The notes under the pieces are model-generated. The model was not told the DNA's origin and ran no database searches. It was given only the letters and a program-made list of their open reading frames with translations. The position numbers and the translations under genes were made by a program. From Enterobacter asburiae (GTDB lineage: Bacteria; Pseudomonadota; Gammaproteobacteria; Enterobacterales; Enterobacteriaceae), in contig NZ_VRKN01000010.1 of NCBI RefSeq assembly GCF_008080435.1, positions 62,001 to 126,000 on the forward strand: DNA of 64,000 nucleotides, given 5' to 3'. Below, in pieces: positions 1-8,655 of the stretch (its first letter is position 1; each line of letters starts with the position of its first letter).

Positions 1-465
1 TCAGCCGTAGCCAGCGAAGTGGCGCATCAACTCCAGGCTGCGTTCCTTGATGGCGACTTCCTCCATCCGCGCAGCAACATCATGAAAATGGCCTCCGGCG
101 AGCCGCTGAACGACGACGACCGCAAACCGTGGTTGCAGGCGCTGAATGACGCCGCGTTCGCTATGCAGCGTACCAACAAAGTCTCCCTGATCGTCTGCTC
201 TGCGCTGAAAAAAACCTACCGCGACCTGCTGCGCGACGGTAACCCGAACCTCTCTTTCATCTACCTGAAAGGGGATTTCGAGGTGATTGAAAGCCGTCTG
301 AAGGCGCGTAAAGGTCACTTCTTCAAAACCCAGATGCTGGTGACGCAGTTCGACGCGCTGCAGGAACCGGGTGAAGACGAGAAAGATGTCTTAGTGGTTG
401 ATATCGATCAGTCACTGGAGGGTGTTGTTGCCAGCACCATTGAGGTCATAAATAAAAGGCAGTAA
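1..465 (+). CDS. gntK: Gluconokinase, 3' part (5' end outside window)
   Basis: Cytoplasmic gluconokinase, which phosphorylates D-gluconate to 6-phosphogluconate for the Entner-Doudoroff and pentose phosphate pathways. The frame is open from base 1 (Ser-Ala-Val-Ala-Ser-Glu) to TAA at 463-465. Compared with E. coli GntK (about 175 aa), roughly the first 20 residues, including the Walker A GxSGSGKS loop, lie off the left edge. Visible family blocks are the substrate-site segment FLDGDFLHP, the ASGEPLNDDDR motif and KARKGHFF. The GTG at 19 is an internal valine, not the start. gntU follows after 3 bases, the usual gntKU pairing. The alternative paralogue IdnK is less likely because the residues match GntK almost throughout and the partner is gntU. 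Confidence 0.95.
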   Translation, partial: SAVASEVAHQLQAAFLDGDFLHPRSNIMKMASGEPLNDDDRKPWLQALNDAAFAMQRTNKVSLIVCSALKKTYRDLLRDGNPNLSFIYLKGDFEVIESRLKARKGHFFKTQMLVTQFDALQEPGEDEKDVLVVDIDQSLEGVVASTIEVINKRQ

Positions 466-468
466 GTT

Positions 469-1809
469 TTGAGTACATTAACGCTAGTTTTGACAGCAGT
501 GGGTTCCGTGTTGCTGCTGCTGTTTTTAGTGATGAAGGCGCGTATGCACGCTTTTGTTGCTTTGATGGTGGTTTCTATAGGTGCAGGTCTCTTTTCCGGT
601 ATGCCGCTCGACAAGATCGCCGCGACGATGGAAAAAGGGATGGGCGGTACGCTGGGCTTCCTGGCGATTGTGGTTGCCCTTGGCGCGATGTTTGGCAAGA
701 TTTTGCACGAGACGGGCGCGGTCGACCAGATTGCCGTCAAAATGCTGAAATCCTTCGGCCACAGCCGTGCGCACTACGCGATTGGCCTGGCTGGCCTGAT
801 TTGCGCGCTGCCGCTGTTCTTCGAAGTGGCCGTTGTGCTGCTGATAAGCGTCGCGTTCTCTATGGCGCGCCATACCGGCACTAATCTCGTGAAGCTGGTC
901 ATTCCGCTGTTTGCGGGCGTGGCGGCCGCCGCAGCATTTCTGCTGCCGGGGCCTGCGCCGATGCTGCTGGCCTCCCAGATGCACGCTGATTTTGGCTGGA
1001 TGATCCTGATTGGCCTGTGCGCGGCAATCCCGGGGATGATTATTGCCGGTCCGCTGTGGGGCAACTTCATCAGCCGTTACGTTGAGCTGCACATTCCGGA
1101 TGACGTCACCGAGCCGCACCTGGGCGAGGGCAAAATGCCGTCCTTCGGCTTCAGCCTGTCGCTGATCCTGCTGCCGCTGGTTCTCGTGGGTCTGAAAACC
1201 ATTGCCGCGCGCTTTGTGCCGGTGGGTTCCAGCACCTACGAATGGTTCGAGTTCATCGGTCACCCGTTCACCGCGATTCTGGTCGCGTGTCTGGTGGCGA
1301 TTTACGGCCTGGCGATGCGTCAGGGGATGCCGAAAGACCGGGTGATGGAGATCTGCGGTGCCGCGCTGCAGCCTGCGGGTATTATCCTGCTGGTGATCGG
1401 TGCCGGCGGCGTGTTCAAGCAGGTGCTGGTGGATTCCGGCGTGGGTCCGGCTCTGGGCGAAGCGCTGACCGGGATGGGCCTGCCGATTGCGGTAACCTGC
1501 TTTGTGCTGGCCGCGGCGGTGCGTATCATCCAGGGTTCCGCAACCGTGGCGTGTTTAACCGCCGTGGGTCTGGTGATGCCGGTGATTGAACAGCTGAACT
1601 ACTCTGGTGCGCAGATGGCCGCGCTGTCTATCTGTATCGCGGGCGGTTCGATTGTGGTCTCTCACGTTAACGACGCGGGCTTCTGGCTGTTCGGTAAATT
1701 TACCGGTGCCACCGAAGCGCAAACCCTGAAAACCTGGACGCTGATGGAAACCATCCTCGGCACGACGGGTGCGATTGTTGGGATGATTGCCTTTACGCTG
1801 CTGAGCTGA
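469..1809 (+). CDS. gntU: Low-affinity gluconate transporter GntU
   Basis: Inner-membrane gluconate:H+ symporter of the GntP family, 446 aa, the same length as E. coli GntU and collinear with it. The protein is hydrophobic throughout, with about 12 membrane segments. Recognisable blocks are GGTLGFLAIVVALGAMFG near residue 55, the PAPMLLASQ loop near 160 and SHVNDAGFW near 395. The start is TTG at 469, which gives the family N-terminus STLTLVLTAVGSV; no ATG fits. It starts 3 bases after gntK and is presumably translated from the same mRNA. Two hairpins with T-runs follow at 1840-1923. Confidence 0.95.
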   Translation: MSTLTLVLTAVGSVLLLLFLVMKARMHAFVALMVVSIGAGLFSGMPLDKIAATMEKGMGGTLGFLAIVVALGAMFGKILHETGAVDQIAVKMLKSFGHSRAHYAIGLAGLICALPLFFEVAVVLLISVAFSMARHTGTNLVKLVIPLFAGVAAAAAFLLPGPAPMLLASQMHADFGWMILIGLCAAIPGMIIAGPLWGNFISRYVELHIPDDVTEPHLGEGKMPSFGFSLSLILLPLVLVGLKTIAARFVPVGSSTYEWFEFIGHPFTAILVACLVAIYGLAMRQGMPKDRVMEICGAALQPAGIILLVIGAGGVFKQVLVDSGVGPALGEALTGMGLPIAVTCFVLAAAVRIIQGSATVACLTAVGLVMPVIEQLNYSGAQMAALSICIAGGSIVVSHVNDAGFWLFGKFTGATEAQTLKTWTLMETILGTTGAIVGMIAFTLLS

Positions 1810-1839
1810 ATGCGGTGATGTAACAAGGCTCAAAAATAA

Positions 1840-1873
1840 GGCCCGGTAGCGTTAGCGCTTACCGGGCCTTTAT
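1840..1873 (+). terminator. Rho-independent terminator after gntU (REP-like stem)
   Basis: Stem ggcccggta (1840-1848) pairs with taccgggcc (1860-1868), with additional gcg/gc pairing in the loop, followed by tttat. The core resembles the REP units elsewhere in the window, so it may serve both roles. Confidence 0.7.
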
Positions 1874-1890
1874 ATTATGCAGAACACCAG

Positions 1891-1923
1891 GCCGGGTAAG
1901 GTGAAACCACCACCCGGCTTTTT
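1891..1923 (+). terminator. Second hairpin between convergent gntU and plsB
   Basis: gccgggt (1891-1897) pairs with acccggc (1912-1918), followed by five T on the plus strand. It ends 4 bases before the plsB stop codon and shares the REP core of the preceding hairpin in opposite orientation. The pair is therefore a BIME-like unit acting as a terminator between convergent genes. Confidence 0.65.
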
Positions 1924-1927
1924 CACA

Positions 1928-4348
1928 TCACTCGCCCTGCGTTGCGCTCTCAATCGTCAAACGCACATCCGAGGTGATCAGCTCTGCCAGCATCTGGTAC
2001 ACCTTCAGCGTCTCTTCCGGCTCGGCATCACCCGTATCGCTGATGAAGCCTTCGTCACGCAGCGTCAGCACCAGAGAGCTGAAGACCGCTTTATCGAAGA
2101 ATTCAGGGGCGTTAATGCCGTGCAGAACGGACAGGCGCTGTGCCAGCGTCCGGCTCTCTTTCTCCAGCGTACCGCGGTTGATAGACGGGTTCGCACTCAG
2201 CAGCCAGAACGTAATGGCGTAGCGCTGCAGCGTTTCGCGCGCACCGGCCGCCAGCAGTTGCAGGGTACGGGAGCGTGAAGGATTGATGTGCAACTCGTCA
2301 TTCGTGACGGTGATCAGCCCCTGACGACGCAGTTCTTCCGTCAGTTTGTCCAGCTCACCCGCCAGCTCATCCTTGCTCCAGCGAAGGAACAGTTCCGCTT
2401 TCAGCATCGGGTAGAGCGTATCAACGTGACGCAATAGCTCCTGACGTGAGATACGGCGATGCTGGGTAATGATAGCCGCCATGAGCGACGGCAGCATCAG
2501 CATATGGGTGATGTTGTTGCGGTAGTAGGTCATCAGCACTGCCTGCTCGCGCGGCAGAATGATGATGTCGCCGATCGTGTCCTTTTCGACTTCAAACTTG
2601 TTCATCTGCAATGCGTGATCGATAAGCTCACTGGCGGTAGCAGAAGGGACGGTTGAATCAACGGAATACGGCACGTTGCGCATCATGTCCAGATAGCAAT
2701 CCAGCTGCTCTGTGAGCTGTTCACGGGTCAGCGAGCGCTGACGCGAAGCCAGAAGCGCCGTACAGCACAGGTTCATGGCGTTAGCCGCACCAGCGTTGTT
2801 AATGCGCACCATCAGCTCGGACGCGATGCCGTTGACCGTTGGCGTCAGCCAGGCCGGACGAATCGCTTCGATAGGATCGATGGACTCGCGCCACTCGGGA
2901 ACGTGATGGTTCAGGTACGTCATCAGCGGCATCGGTTCGCCGAAGTTCACGTAGCCCTGACCCAGATTGCGTAGCTTGCTCAAGCCGCGCAGCATCTGCG
3001 GCAGGCTCTCTTTCTCTTTGGTCGCACCGCGCAGCTCTTTGGCGTACGTGCCCACTTCCATCACGTGCTCATAGCCAATGTAGATTGGCACCAGCGTGAT
3101 AGGACGGGTTCCTCCGCGCAGCATTGCCTGAATGGTCATCGACAGCGTGCCGGTCTTCGGATCGAGCAGACGTCCGGTACGGGAACGACCGCCCTCGACG
3201 AAGTACTCGACGGAATAACCGCGGCTGAACAGTTCGCCCAGATACTCGCGGAACACGGTGGAGTAGAGCTTGTTGCCCTTGAAGGTACGACGAATAAAGA
3301 AGGCGCCCAGGCGGCGGAAAATCGGGCCTGCTGGCCAGAAATTCAGGTTGATACCGGCAGCGATGTGCGGCGGTACCAGCCCCTGGTGATAGAGCACGTA
3401 GGAAAGAAGCAGGTAGTCCATGTGGCTACGGTGGCAGGGAACATAGACAATCTCATGGCCATCATGCGCCAGCTGGCGTACGCGCTCGGCGTTATGAACG
3501 TTGATGCCCTGATAGAGGCGGTTCCAGGTAAAGCCGAGAATACGATCGGACAGGCGAATCATCTCGTAAGAGAAGTTCGCTGCAATCTCTTCCATCAGCG
3601 CAATGGCGTTCTGCTGGGCTTTCTCATGCGATATTTTCTTGCTGCGCGCTTCGTCTTCAACGGCGCGGGCAATCGCTTTGGAGGCCAACAGCTTGTTGAA
3701 CAGATCCTGACGCGCCGGGAGACGCGGCCCTACGGCAGCCAGGCGCTGACGAGCGAAGTGCATACGCGCCACGCGCGCCAGTTTTTGCGCGATAATCTTG
3801 TCGGTGCCGTGTTCGTCCGCCATTCGACGCAGCGAAACGGAAGGGGAGAAACGCACAAAGCTGTCGCGTCCCAGCCAGGAGACCGCGAAGAACTTCTGGA
3901 TGCCGTTAAGCATGCGCAGCGGCGGGTTCTCTTCACCTTTTTCACGGCCCGGACGACGACCAAACATCACCGATACCGGCACCATCTGCACATCCAGATC
4001 GGGATTGCTGCGGTGCAGGTCGAGATAGTCATGGAACAGCTTGATGGACTCTTCTTTTGGCGTGTAGTAGGTAAACACGCGCGGTCCACCGTGAATGAAC
4101 ACGTAGCGCGGCAGCAGCGTACCGTCAACTTCAAGCGGTTCAAGCGGGTCAGGTAAGTCATGCGCCAGACATTGGGCGCGAAGCGTCAGTAAGTCTGCCT
4201 TCGAGTTATAAGGCAAAACGTACATAATAGGACGCGACGTATCGAGCCCCAATTCCAGCGCGGGTTCTGCTGGGATAGACTTGCTTTTTACCAGGATGCT
4301 TAATGGTAAATTAAGTAATTTGTAGTAAATTCGTGGCCAGCCGGACAT
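1928..4348 (-). CDS. plsB: Glycerol-3-phosphate 1-O-acyltransferase
   Basis: Inner-membrane-associated acyltransferase that puts the first acyl chain (from acyl-ACP or acyl-CoA) on sn-glycerol-3-phosphate, the committed step of phospholipid synthesis. It is 806 aa, collinear with E. coli PlsB (807 aa). The acyltransferase motif HRSHMDYLL lies near residue 306, followed by the G3P-binding blocks GRSRTG (near 385) and a later motif around [10 protein letters not shown]. The ATG at 4348 ([10 protein letters not shown]) is chosen because it matches the family N-terminus; the frame is open 21 codons further upstream without similarity. It is divergent from dgkA, another phospholipid-turnover gene, across about 150 bp. 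Confidence 0.97.
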   Translation of the reverse strand: MSGWPRIYYKLLNLPLSILVKSKSIPAEPALELGLDTSRPIMYVLPYNSKADLLTLRAQCLAHDLPDPLEPLEVDGTLLPRYVFIHGGPRVFTYYTPKEESIKLFHDYLDLHRSNPDLDVQMVPVSVMFGRRPGREKGEENPPLRMLNGIQKFFAVSWLGRDSFVRFSPSVSLRRMADEHGTDKIIAQKLARVARMHFARQRLAAVGPRLPARQDLFNKLLASKAIARAVEDEARSKKISHEKAQQNAIALMEEIAANFSYEMIRLSDRILGFTWNRLYQGINVHNAERVRQLAHDGHEIVYVPCHRSHMDYLLLSYVLYHQGLVPPHIAAGINLNFWPAGPIFRRLGAFFIRRTFKGNKLYSTVFREYLGELFSRGYSVEYFVEGGRSRTGRLLDPKTGTLSMTIQAMLRGGTRPITLVPIYIGYEHVMEVGTYAKELRGATKEKESLPQMLRGLSKLRNLGQGYVNFGEPMPLMTYLNHHVPEWRESIDPIEAIRPAWLTPTVNGIASELMVRINNAGAANAMNLCCTALLASRQRSLTREQLTEQLDCYLDMMRNVPYSVDSTVPSATASELIDHALQMNKFEVEKDTIGDIIILPREQAVLMTYYRNNITHMLMLPSLMAAIITQHRRISRQELLRHVDTLYPMLKAELFLRWSKDELAGELDKLTEELRRQGLITVTNDELHINPSRSRTLQLLAAGARETLQRYAITFWLLSANPSINRGTLEKESRTLAQRLSVLHGINAPEFFDKAVFSSLVLTLRDEGFISDTGDAEPEETLKVYQMLAELITSDVRLTIESATQGE

Positions 4349-4502
4349 AAACGATGTAAAGCCTCTGGTTAATAATGCAATTGCGGCGCAAGGATAACAG
4401 AAAGCGCGCAAAATTTCTGTTGTTACCCGTCATACTTCAGGCTGCAGCGAAACGCGCTACGCCTCCTGTTACTGACGCTCTTTTTTAGAAAAGGTTCTTT
4501 TA

Positions 4503-4871
4503 ATGGCCAATAATACCACTGGGTTAACGCGTATCATCAAAGCCGCCGGCTATTCGTGGAAAGGGTTCCGTGCTGCGTGGATCAACGAAGCCGCCTTTCG
4601 CCAGGAGGGCGTCGCCGCTATCATCGCGGTGATCATCTCCTGTTTCCTTGATGTTGATGCTATTACCCGCGTACTTCTGATCGGTTCCGTGCTTCTGGTG
4701 ATGATAGTGGAAATTCTTAATAGCGCTATTGAGGCAGTCGTTGATCGCATTGGTTCAGATTTCCATGAGCTTTCTGGCCGCGCAAAAGATATGGGCTCTG
4801 CTGCCGTGTTGCTGGCGATTATCACTGCCGTTATCACCTGGGTCACGCTGCTTTGGTCACATTTCCGATGA
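4503..4871 (+). CDS. dgkA: Diacylglycerol kinase
   Basis: Small trimeric inner-membrane kinase, 122 aa, the same length as E. coli DgkA. It phosphorylates diacylglycerol to phosphatidate, recycling the diacylglycerol left by membrane-derived oligosaccharide synthesis. Three membrane helices are evident (about residues 30-48, 56-75 and 98-118). The signature EILNSAIEAVVDRIG near residue 69 carries the catalytic and Mg-binding glutamates. The ATG follows an AAAAGG-type Shine-Dalgarno. It is immediately upstream of the lexA promoter, as in E. coli. Confidence 0.97.
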   Translation: MANNTTGLTRIIKAAGYSWKGFRAAWINEAAFRQEGVAAIIAVIISCFLDVDAITRVLLIGSVLLVMIVEILNSAIEAVVDRIGSDFHELSGRAKDMGSAAVLLAIITAVITWVTLLWSHFR

Positions 4872-4916
4872 GCCTCGAGGAATAATTAAGTCCCTGGTTT
4901 TTTGTGCAGTTTTTGG

Positions 4917-4971
4917 TTCCAAAATCGCCTTTGACTGTATATACTCACAGCATAACTGTATATACACCCAG
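4917..4971 (+). promoter_or_regulatory. lexA promoter with two LexA (SOS) boxes
   Basis: Two close matches to the CTG-N10-CAG SOS box lie in tandem: ctgtatatactcacag at 4935-4950 and ctgtatatacacccag at 4956-4971. A -35 ttccaa (4917-4922) and a -10 tatact (4940-4945) with 17 bp spacing place box 1 over the -10. This is the same double-operator autoregulatory layout known for E. coli lexA. Confidence 0.92.
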
Positions 4972-4979
4972 GGGGCGGA

Positions 4980-5588
4980 ATGAAAGCGTTAACGACCAGG
5001 CAGCAAGAGGTGTTTGATCTCATCCGGGATCATATCGGCCAGACGGGTATGCCACCCACGCGTGCGGAAATCGCGCAGCGTCTGGGCTTCCGTTCTCCGA
5101 ATGCTGCCGAAGAACACCTGAAAGCGCTGGCGCGTAAGGGCGTGATTGAGATTGTTTCAGGCGCGTCACGTGGTATCCGCCTGCTGGTGGAAGAAGAGAC
5201 GGGCATTCCGCTGGTGGGTCGTGTTGCTGCCGGTGAGCCTTTACTGGCACAGCAGCATATTGAAGGCCACTACCAGGTCGATCCAGCCATGTTCAAACCG
5301 AGCGCTGATTTCCTGCTGCGCGTCAGCGGTATGTCGATGAAAGACATCGGCATTCTTGACGGCGATCTGCTTGCGGTGCACAAAACGCAGGATGTGCGTA
5401 ACGGCCAGGTGGTTGTCGCGCGTATTGATGACGAAGTCACCGTCAAGCGTCTGAAAAAACAGGGGAACACCGTTCAGCTACTGCCTGAAAACAACGAGTT
5501 CTCCCCGATTGTGGTCGATCTCCGCGAACACAACTTTTCTATCGAAGGACTGGCGGTTGGGGTCATTCGCAACGGCGAATGGCTGTAA
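4980..5588 (+). CDS. lexA: SOS repressor / self-cleaving protease LexA
   Basis: Transcriptional repressor of the SOS regulon, 202 aa, gap-free against E. coli LexA. The winged-helix DNA-binding domain is residues 1-70, with recognition helix [12 protein letters not shown]. The Ala84-Gly85 cleavage site lies in the segment VGRVAAGEP. The catalytic dyad is Ser119 (SGMSMKD) and Lys156 ([11 protein letters not shown]). RecA filaments trigger autoproteolysis. The gene is preceded by two SOS boxes and followed 63 bp later by dinF, forming the usual lexA-dinF operon. Confidence 0.98.
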   Translation: MKALTTRQQEVFDLIRDHIGQTGMPPTRAEIAQRLGFRSPNAAEEHLKALARKGVIEIVSGASRGIRLLVEEETGIPLVGRVAAGEPLLAQQHIEGHYQVDPAMFKPSADFLLRVSGMSMKDIGILDGDLLAVHKTQDVRNGQVVVARIDDEVTVKRLKKQGNTVQLLPENNEFSPIVVDLREHNFSIEGLAVGVIRNGEWL

Positions 5589-5651
5589 CCTCTTTCTGAC
5601 AGGCTATGGCGCCGCTGTAGCCTGCTTCATTCTCCACTCCCGGTATTTTTC

Positions 5652-6989
5652 ATGTCACTGCTGACGGCATCCGATAAGGCATTGTGGCGTCTTGCTCTGC
5701 CGATGATTTTCTCCAATATTACCGTGCCCTTGCTGGGTCTGGTCGATACTGCCGTTATTGGTCATCTTGATTCGCCGGTTTATCTTGGCGGCGTGGCGAT
5801 TGGCGCGACGGCAACCAGCTTCCTGTTCATGCTGCTGCTCTTTTTGCGCATGAGCACCACCGGGCTCACGGCGCAGGCTTATGGCGCAAAAGATCCGCTG
5901 CGTCTGGCGCGCGCGCTGGTTCAGCCGCTGATCCTTGCGCTTGGCGCGGGGGCGTTAATCATTTTATTACGTGCGCCCCTGATCGACCTTGCGCTTCATG
6001 TTGTTGGCGGCAGCGAGGCGGTACTGGCGCAGGCGCGACGTTTCCTTGAAATTCGCTGGCTCAGCGCGCCCGCCTCGCTGGCAAACCTGGTTCTGCTGGG
6101 GTGGCTACTGGGCGTTCAGTATGCCCGTGCGCCAGTAATTTTGCTGGTGGTGGGCAACCTTCTCAACATTGTGCTGGATGTCTGGCTGGTAATGGGCCTG
6201 CATATGAACGTGCAGGGCGCGGCGCTGGCGACGGCGATTGCCGAATACGGAACCTTTATTATTGGTCTGTGGATGGTCTGGCGCGTGCTGGCGATGCGCG
6301 GGGTCTCCCTGGCGCTGCTCAAAACCGCATGGCGCGGCAATATCCGTAAGCTGCTGGCGCTCAATCGTGACATCATGCTGCGCTCGCTGCTGCTTCAACT
6401 CTGTTTCGGCGCGCTGACGGTTTTTGGGGCACGGCTGGGGCCAGAAATCGTCGCGGTCAATGCGGTATTGATGACGCTTCTGACCTTCACCGCCTACGCG
6501 CTGGACGGTTTTGCCTATGCGGTAGAAGCCCATTCCGGGCAGGCGTACGGTGCGCGCGAAAGCGGGCAGCTTCGGGACGTCTGGCGGGCAGCCTGCCGTC
6601 AGTCGGGACTGGTGGCGCTGGCGTTCGGCCTGGTTTACGCCTGCTTTGGTGAGCAGATCGTTGCGTTGCTGACGTCTCTTCCTGCGCTGCGCGAGCTGGC
6701 GAGTCACTATCTCATCTGGCAAGTCATCTTACCGGTGGTCGGCGTCTGGTGTTATCTGCTGGACGGCATGTTTATTGGCGCGACGCGCGGTGCGGAAATG
6801 CGTAACAGCATGGCGGTCGCGGCGGCAGGGTTTGGTCTGACGCTGCTGACGCTTCCCTGGCTGGGTAATCACGGTTTGTGGCTGGCCCTGGCCGTCTTCC
6901 TCTCGCTGCGAGGGATATCGCTGGCGTTTATCTGGCACCGTCACTGGCAAAACAATACCTGGTTCCCTTCACGTCACGATATATCGTGA
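5652..6989 (+). CDS. dinF: DNA-damage-inducible MATE family transporter DinF
   Basis: Inner-membrane MATE (multidrug and toxic compound extrusion) transporter, 445 aa with about 12 membrane helices, collinear with E. coli DinF. The MATE internal duplication is visible: PMIFSNITVPLLGLVDTAVIG near residue 16 and a related segment near 250. No terminator separates it from lexA, so it should be SOS-induced by read-through. The ATG at 5652 is preceded by a weak Shine-Dalgarno; the next methionine lies within the first helix. Its natural substrate is not settled for the family. Confidence 0.95.
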   Translation: MSLLTASDKALWRLALPMIFSNITVPLLGLVDTAVIGHLDSPVYLGGVAIGATATSFLFMLLLFLRMSTTGLTAQAYGAKDPLRLARALVQPLILALGAGALIILLRAPLIDLALHVVGGSEAVLAQARRFLEIRWLSAPASLANLVLLGWLLGVQYARAPVILLVVGNLLNIVLDVWLVMGLHMNVQGAALATAIAEYGTFIIGLWMVWRVLAMRGVSLALLKTAWRGNIRKLLALNRDIMLRSLLLQLCFGALTVFGARLGPEIVAVNAVLMTLLTFTAYALDGFAYAVEAHSGQAYGARESGQLRDVWRAACRQSGLVALAFGLVYACFGEQIVALLTSLPALRELASHYLIWQVILPVVGVWCYLLDGMFIGATRGAEMRNSMAVAAAGFGLTLLTLPWLGNHGLWLALAVFLSLRGISLAFIWHRHWQNNTWFPSRHDIS

Positions 6990-7109
6990 CGGTTAAAGAT
7001 TCCGAATATGAAATCAACCACCGAATCCTTAACTACAATAATTATCACGTCCAGCAGAAAAGAACGTAACGGACGTTACGACCCGACGCTTAACTAAGAG
7101 GACACGATG

Positions 7110-7319
7110 ATGAATAAAGACGAAATCGGCGGCAACTGGAAGCAGTTCAAAGGTAAAGCGAAAGAAAAGTGGGGTAAGCTGACTGATGACGATATGACCG
7201 TCATTGAAGGTAAACGCGATCAGCTTGTCGGTAAAATTCAGGAACGTTACGGCTACGCGAAAGATCAGGCGGAAAACGAAGTCAAAGACTGGGAAACCCG
7301 TAACGACTACCGCTGGTAA
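7110..7319 (+). CDS. yjbJ: CsbD-family stress protein YjbJ
   Basis: Small, very hydrophilic CsbD-like protein of 69 aa. E. coli YjbJ is an abundant stationary-phase, RpoS-associated protein of unknown biochemical role. The CsbD core (GNWKQFKGKAKEKWGKL, then EGKRDQLVGKIQERYG) is intact and the C-terminus is RNDYRW. Two ATGs are adjacent (7107 and 7110). The second is preferred because the aagagga Shine-Dalgarno at 7096-7102 is then 7 nt away and the length matches the family. A strong terminator follows. Confidence 0.93.
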   Translation: MNKDEIGGNWKQFKGKAKEKWGKLTDDDMTVIEGKRDQLVGKIQERYGYAKDQAENEVKDWETRNDYRW

Positions 7320-7336
7320 CGCTGAATCACCCACAG

Positions 7337-7362
7337 GGCGGCTCTAAGCCGCCTTTTCTTTT
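7337..7362 (+). terminator. Terminator after yjbJ
   Basis: ggcggc (7337-7342), a 5-base loop, then gccgcc (7348-7353) followed by ttttctttt. It lies between convergent yjbJ and zur. Confidence 0.85.
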
Positions 7363-7366
7363 GCCG

Positions 7367-7879
7367 TTAACGCGGCTTTTTCTTCACCAGAATAGAGTGA
7401 TCGTGCTGACACGCATCCTGATGTCGACAGGCTTCCACCTCAACGCATGCTGAACACAACCCATGTGCTTCAAGCACGTTATGACGCAGGGCAAAACCCA
7501 TTTTTGCCGCCAGCGTATGCATAATATCCTCCACACCTTCCGCAGCCTCTTCTTTCACCACGCCGCAGCGGTCACAGATAAACATGGCCGATGTGTGGGT
7601 GGGCTGATCAAACAGATGGCACAGCACATAGCTGTTGGTGGATTCAACTTTATGCACGAACCCTTGTTCAAGCAGGAAATCCAGGGCGCGATACACCGTC
7701 GGTGGCTTCGCCTGCGGCTCGCTTTCGCGGAGCAGGTCGAGCAGATCGTAGGCGCTGATGGCCCCTTGTTGCAGGCTCATCAGGCGTAATACTTCAAGGC
7801 GCTGCGGAGTCAGGCGCACATTGCGTTGCGCACACAGCTTTTCGGCCTGCGCTAACAGCTCTTTTGTGGACTTATCCAT
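7367..7879 (-). CDS. zur: Zinc uptake regulator Zur (Fur family)
   Basis: Zn-dependent repressor of the znuABC-type uptake system, 170 aa against 171 in E. coli. An N-terminal winged helix (VRLTPQRLEVLRLM and PPTVYRALDFLLEQG) is followed by the dimerisation and metal domain. Structural zinc cysteines are visible as CDRCG (near residue 103) and CSACVEVEAC (near 143), with a C-terminal HQDACQHDH cluster. It is divergent from the cupin gene and convergent with yjbJ. The start ATG at 7879 matches the family N-terminus apart from one or two residues. Confidence 0.96.
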   Translation of the reverse strand: MDKSTKELLAQAEKLCAQRNVRLTPQRLEVLRLMSLQQGAISAYDLLDLLRESEPQAKPPTVYRALDFLLEQGFVHKVESTNSYVLCHLFDQPTHTSAMFICDRCGVVKEEAAEGVEDIMHTLAAKMGFALRHNVLEAHGLCSACVEVEACRHQDACQHDHSILVKKKPR

Positions 7880-7994
7880 TTAGCACCCCGGATGTTATAG
7901 GACGGAAAACCCCCACTTTATCATGTTCTGGTAAAAACACCGAGATCCGCCAGTCTGTGCTATACCTGACCCATTACAAACCGGGAAATAAGCA

Positions 7995-8483
7995 ATGAAA
8001 AAACCTGACTGTATTCGGCACTGGCGCGACGTAGAAGGTGCGGATGATTCGACCTATCCAGATAGCGATGAGCTTTTTTCTATCGGCGCCCCATTGGCTC
8101 GCAAGCTTGGGCTCAGGCGCATTGGTATCCATCATGAGCGTTTACCGCCCGGGCGCAGGACGTCCTATCCGCATGCGGAAAGCGATGAAGAAGAGTTCAT
8201 TTATGTGCTCGAAGGTTATCCAGAAGCGTGGATTAATGGCTATTTATGGAAACTTGAACCGGGCGACAGTGTGGGGTTTCCTGCGGGAACCGGTATCTGC
8301 CACACCTTTATCAACAACACGGAGGAAGAGGTGCGGTTGCTGGTCGTTGGCGAGGCTAACAAGAAGCACAATCGCATCTACTATCCACTCAACCCCGTGT
8401 ATGCCGCGACCCGTGAGGATCGCTGGGTTGATCACCCACCCCAGTTTTTTGGACCGCATGATGGAAAACCTGGGAAAAAATAA
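7995..8483 (+). CDS. Cupin-domain protein of unknown function
   Basis: A 162-aa single-domain cupin. Cupin motif 1 is seen as HHERLPPGRRTSYPHAESDEEEFIYVLEG-type residues near 50-75 (key His46/His47, His60, Glu66, Glu67), and motif 2 as PGDSVGFPAGTGICHTF near 90-105 with His103. It resembles COG3837-type cupins; the substrate cannot be read from sequence. The ATG at 7995 has a gggaaataag Shine-Dalgarno. It lies divergently from zur, in the position where K-12 carries yjbL/yjbM, so it is accessory relative to K-12. No signal peptide is present, so it is probably cytoplasmic. Confidence 0.8.
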   Translation: MKKPDCIRHWRDVEGADDSTYPDSDELFSIGAPLARKLGLRRIGIHHERLPPGRRTSYPHAESDEEEFIYVLEGYPEAWINGYLWKLEPGDSVGFPAGTGICHTFINNTEEEVRLLVVGEANKKHNRIYYPLNPVYAATREDRWVDHPPQFFGPHDGKPGKK

Positions 8484-8655
8484 TTTCCTCTTCTATAAAT
8501 ATTGAGGGCCGTCACAAAATATAACAGGCCGTAAGGGAGTTTTACTTAGGGATAGAAATAGCGGGTCTTTTACTACTTATTCACAGCAATAGTTCGTTCC
8601 TGTTTGGGTGATAACAGACAGGGGTTATTTCATAACAGACTATAACGGGCATACT

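Noticed and set aside
526..1263. Long minus-strand open frame of 245 codons opposite gntU
   Set aside because: It is rich in Gln, His, Arg and Asn, the usual mirror of a GC-rich membrane-protein gene, and overlaps gntU completely. No start signal or family match.
3065..4156. Plus-strand frame of 363 codons opposite plsB
   Set aside because: Lies wholly inside plsB, has no ribosome-binding site and a shadow-type composition.
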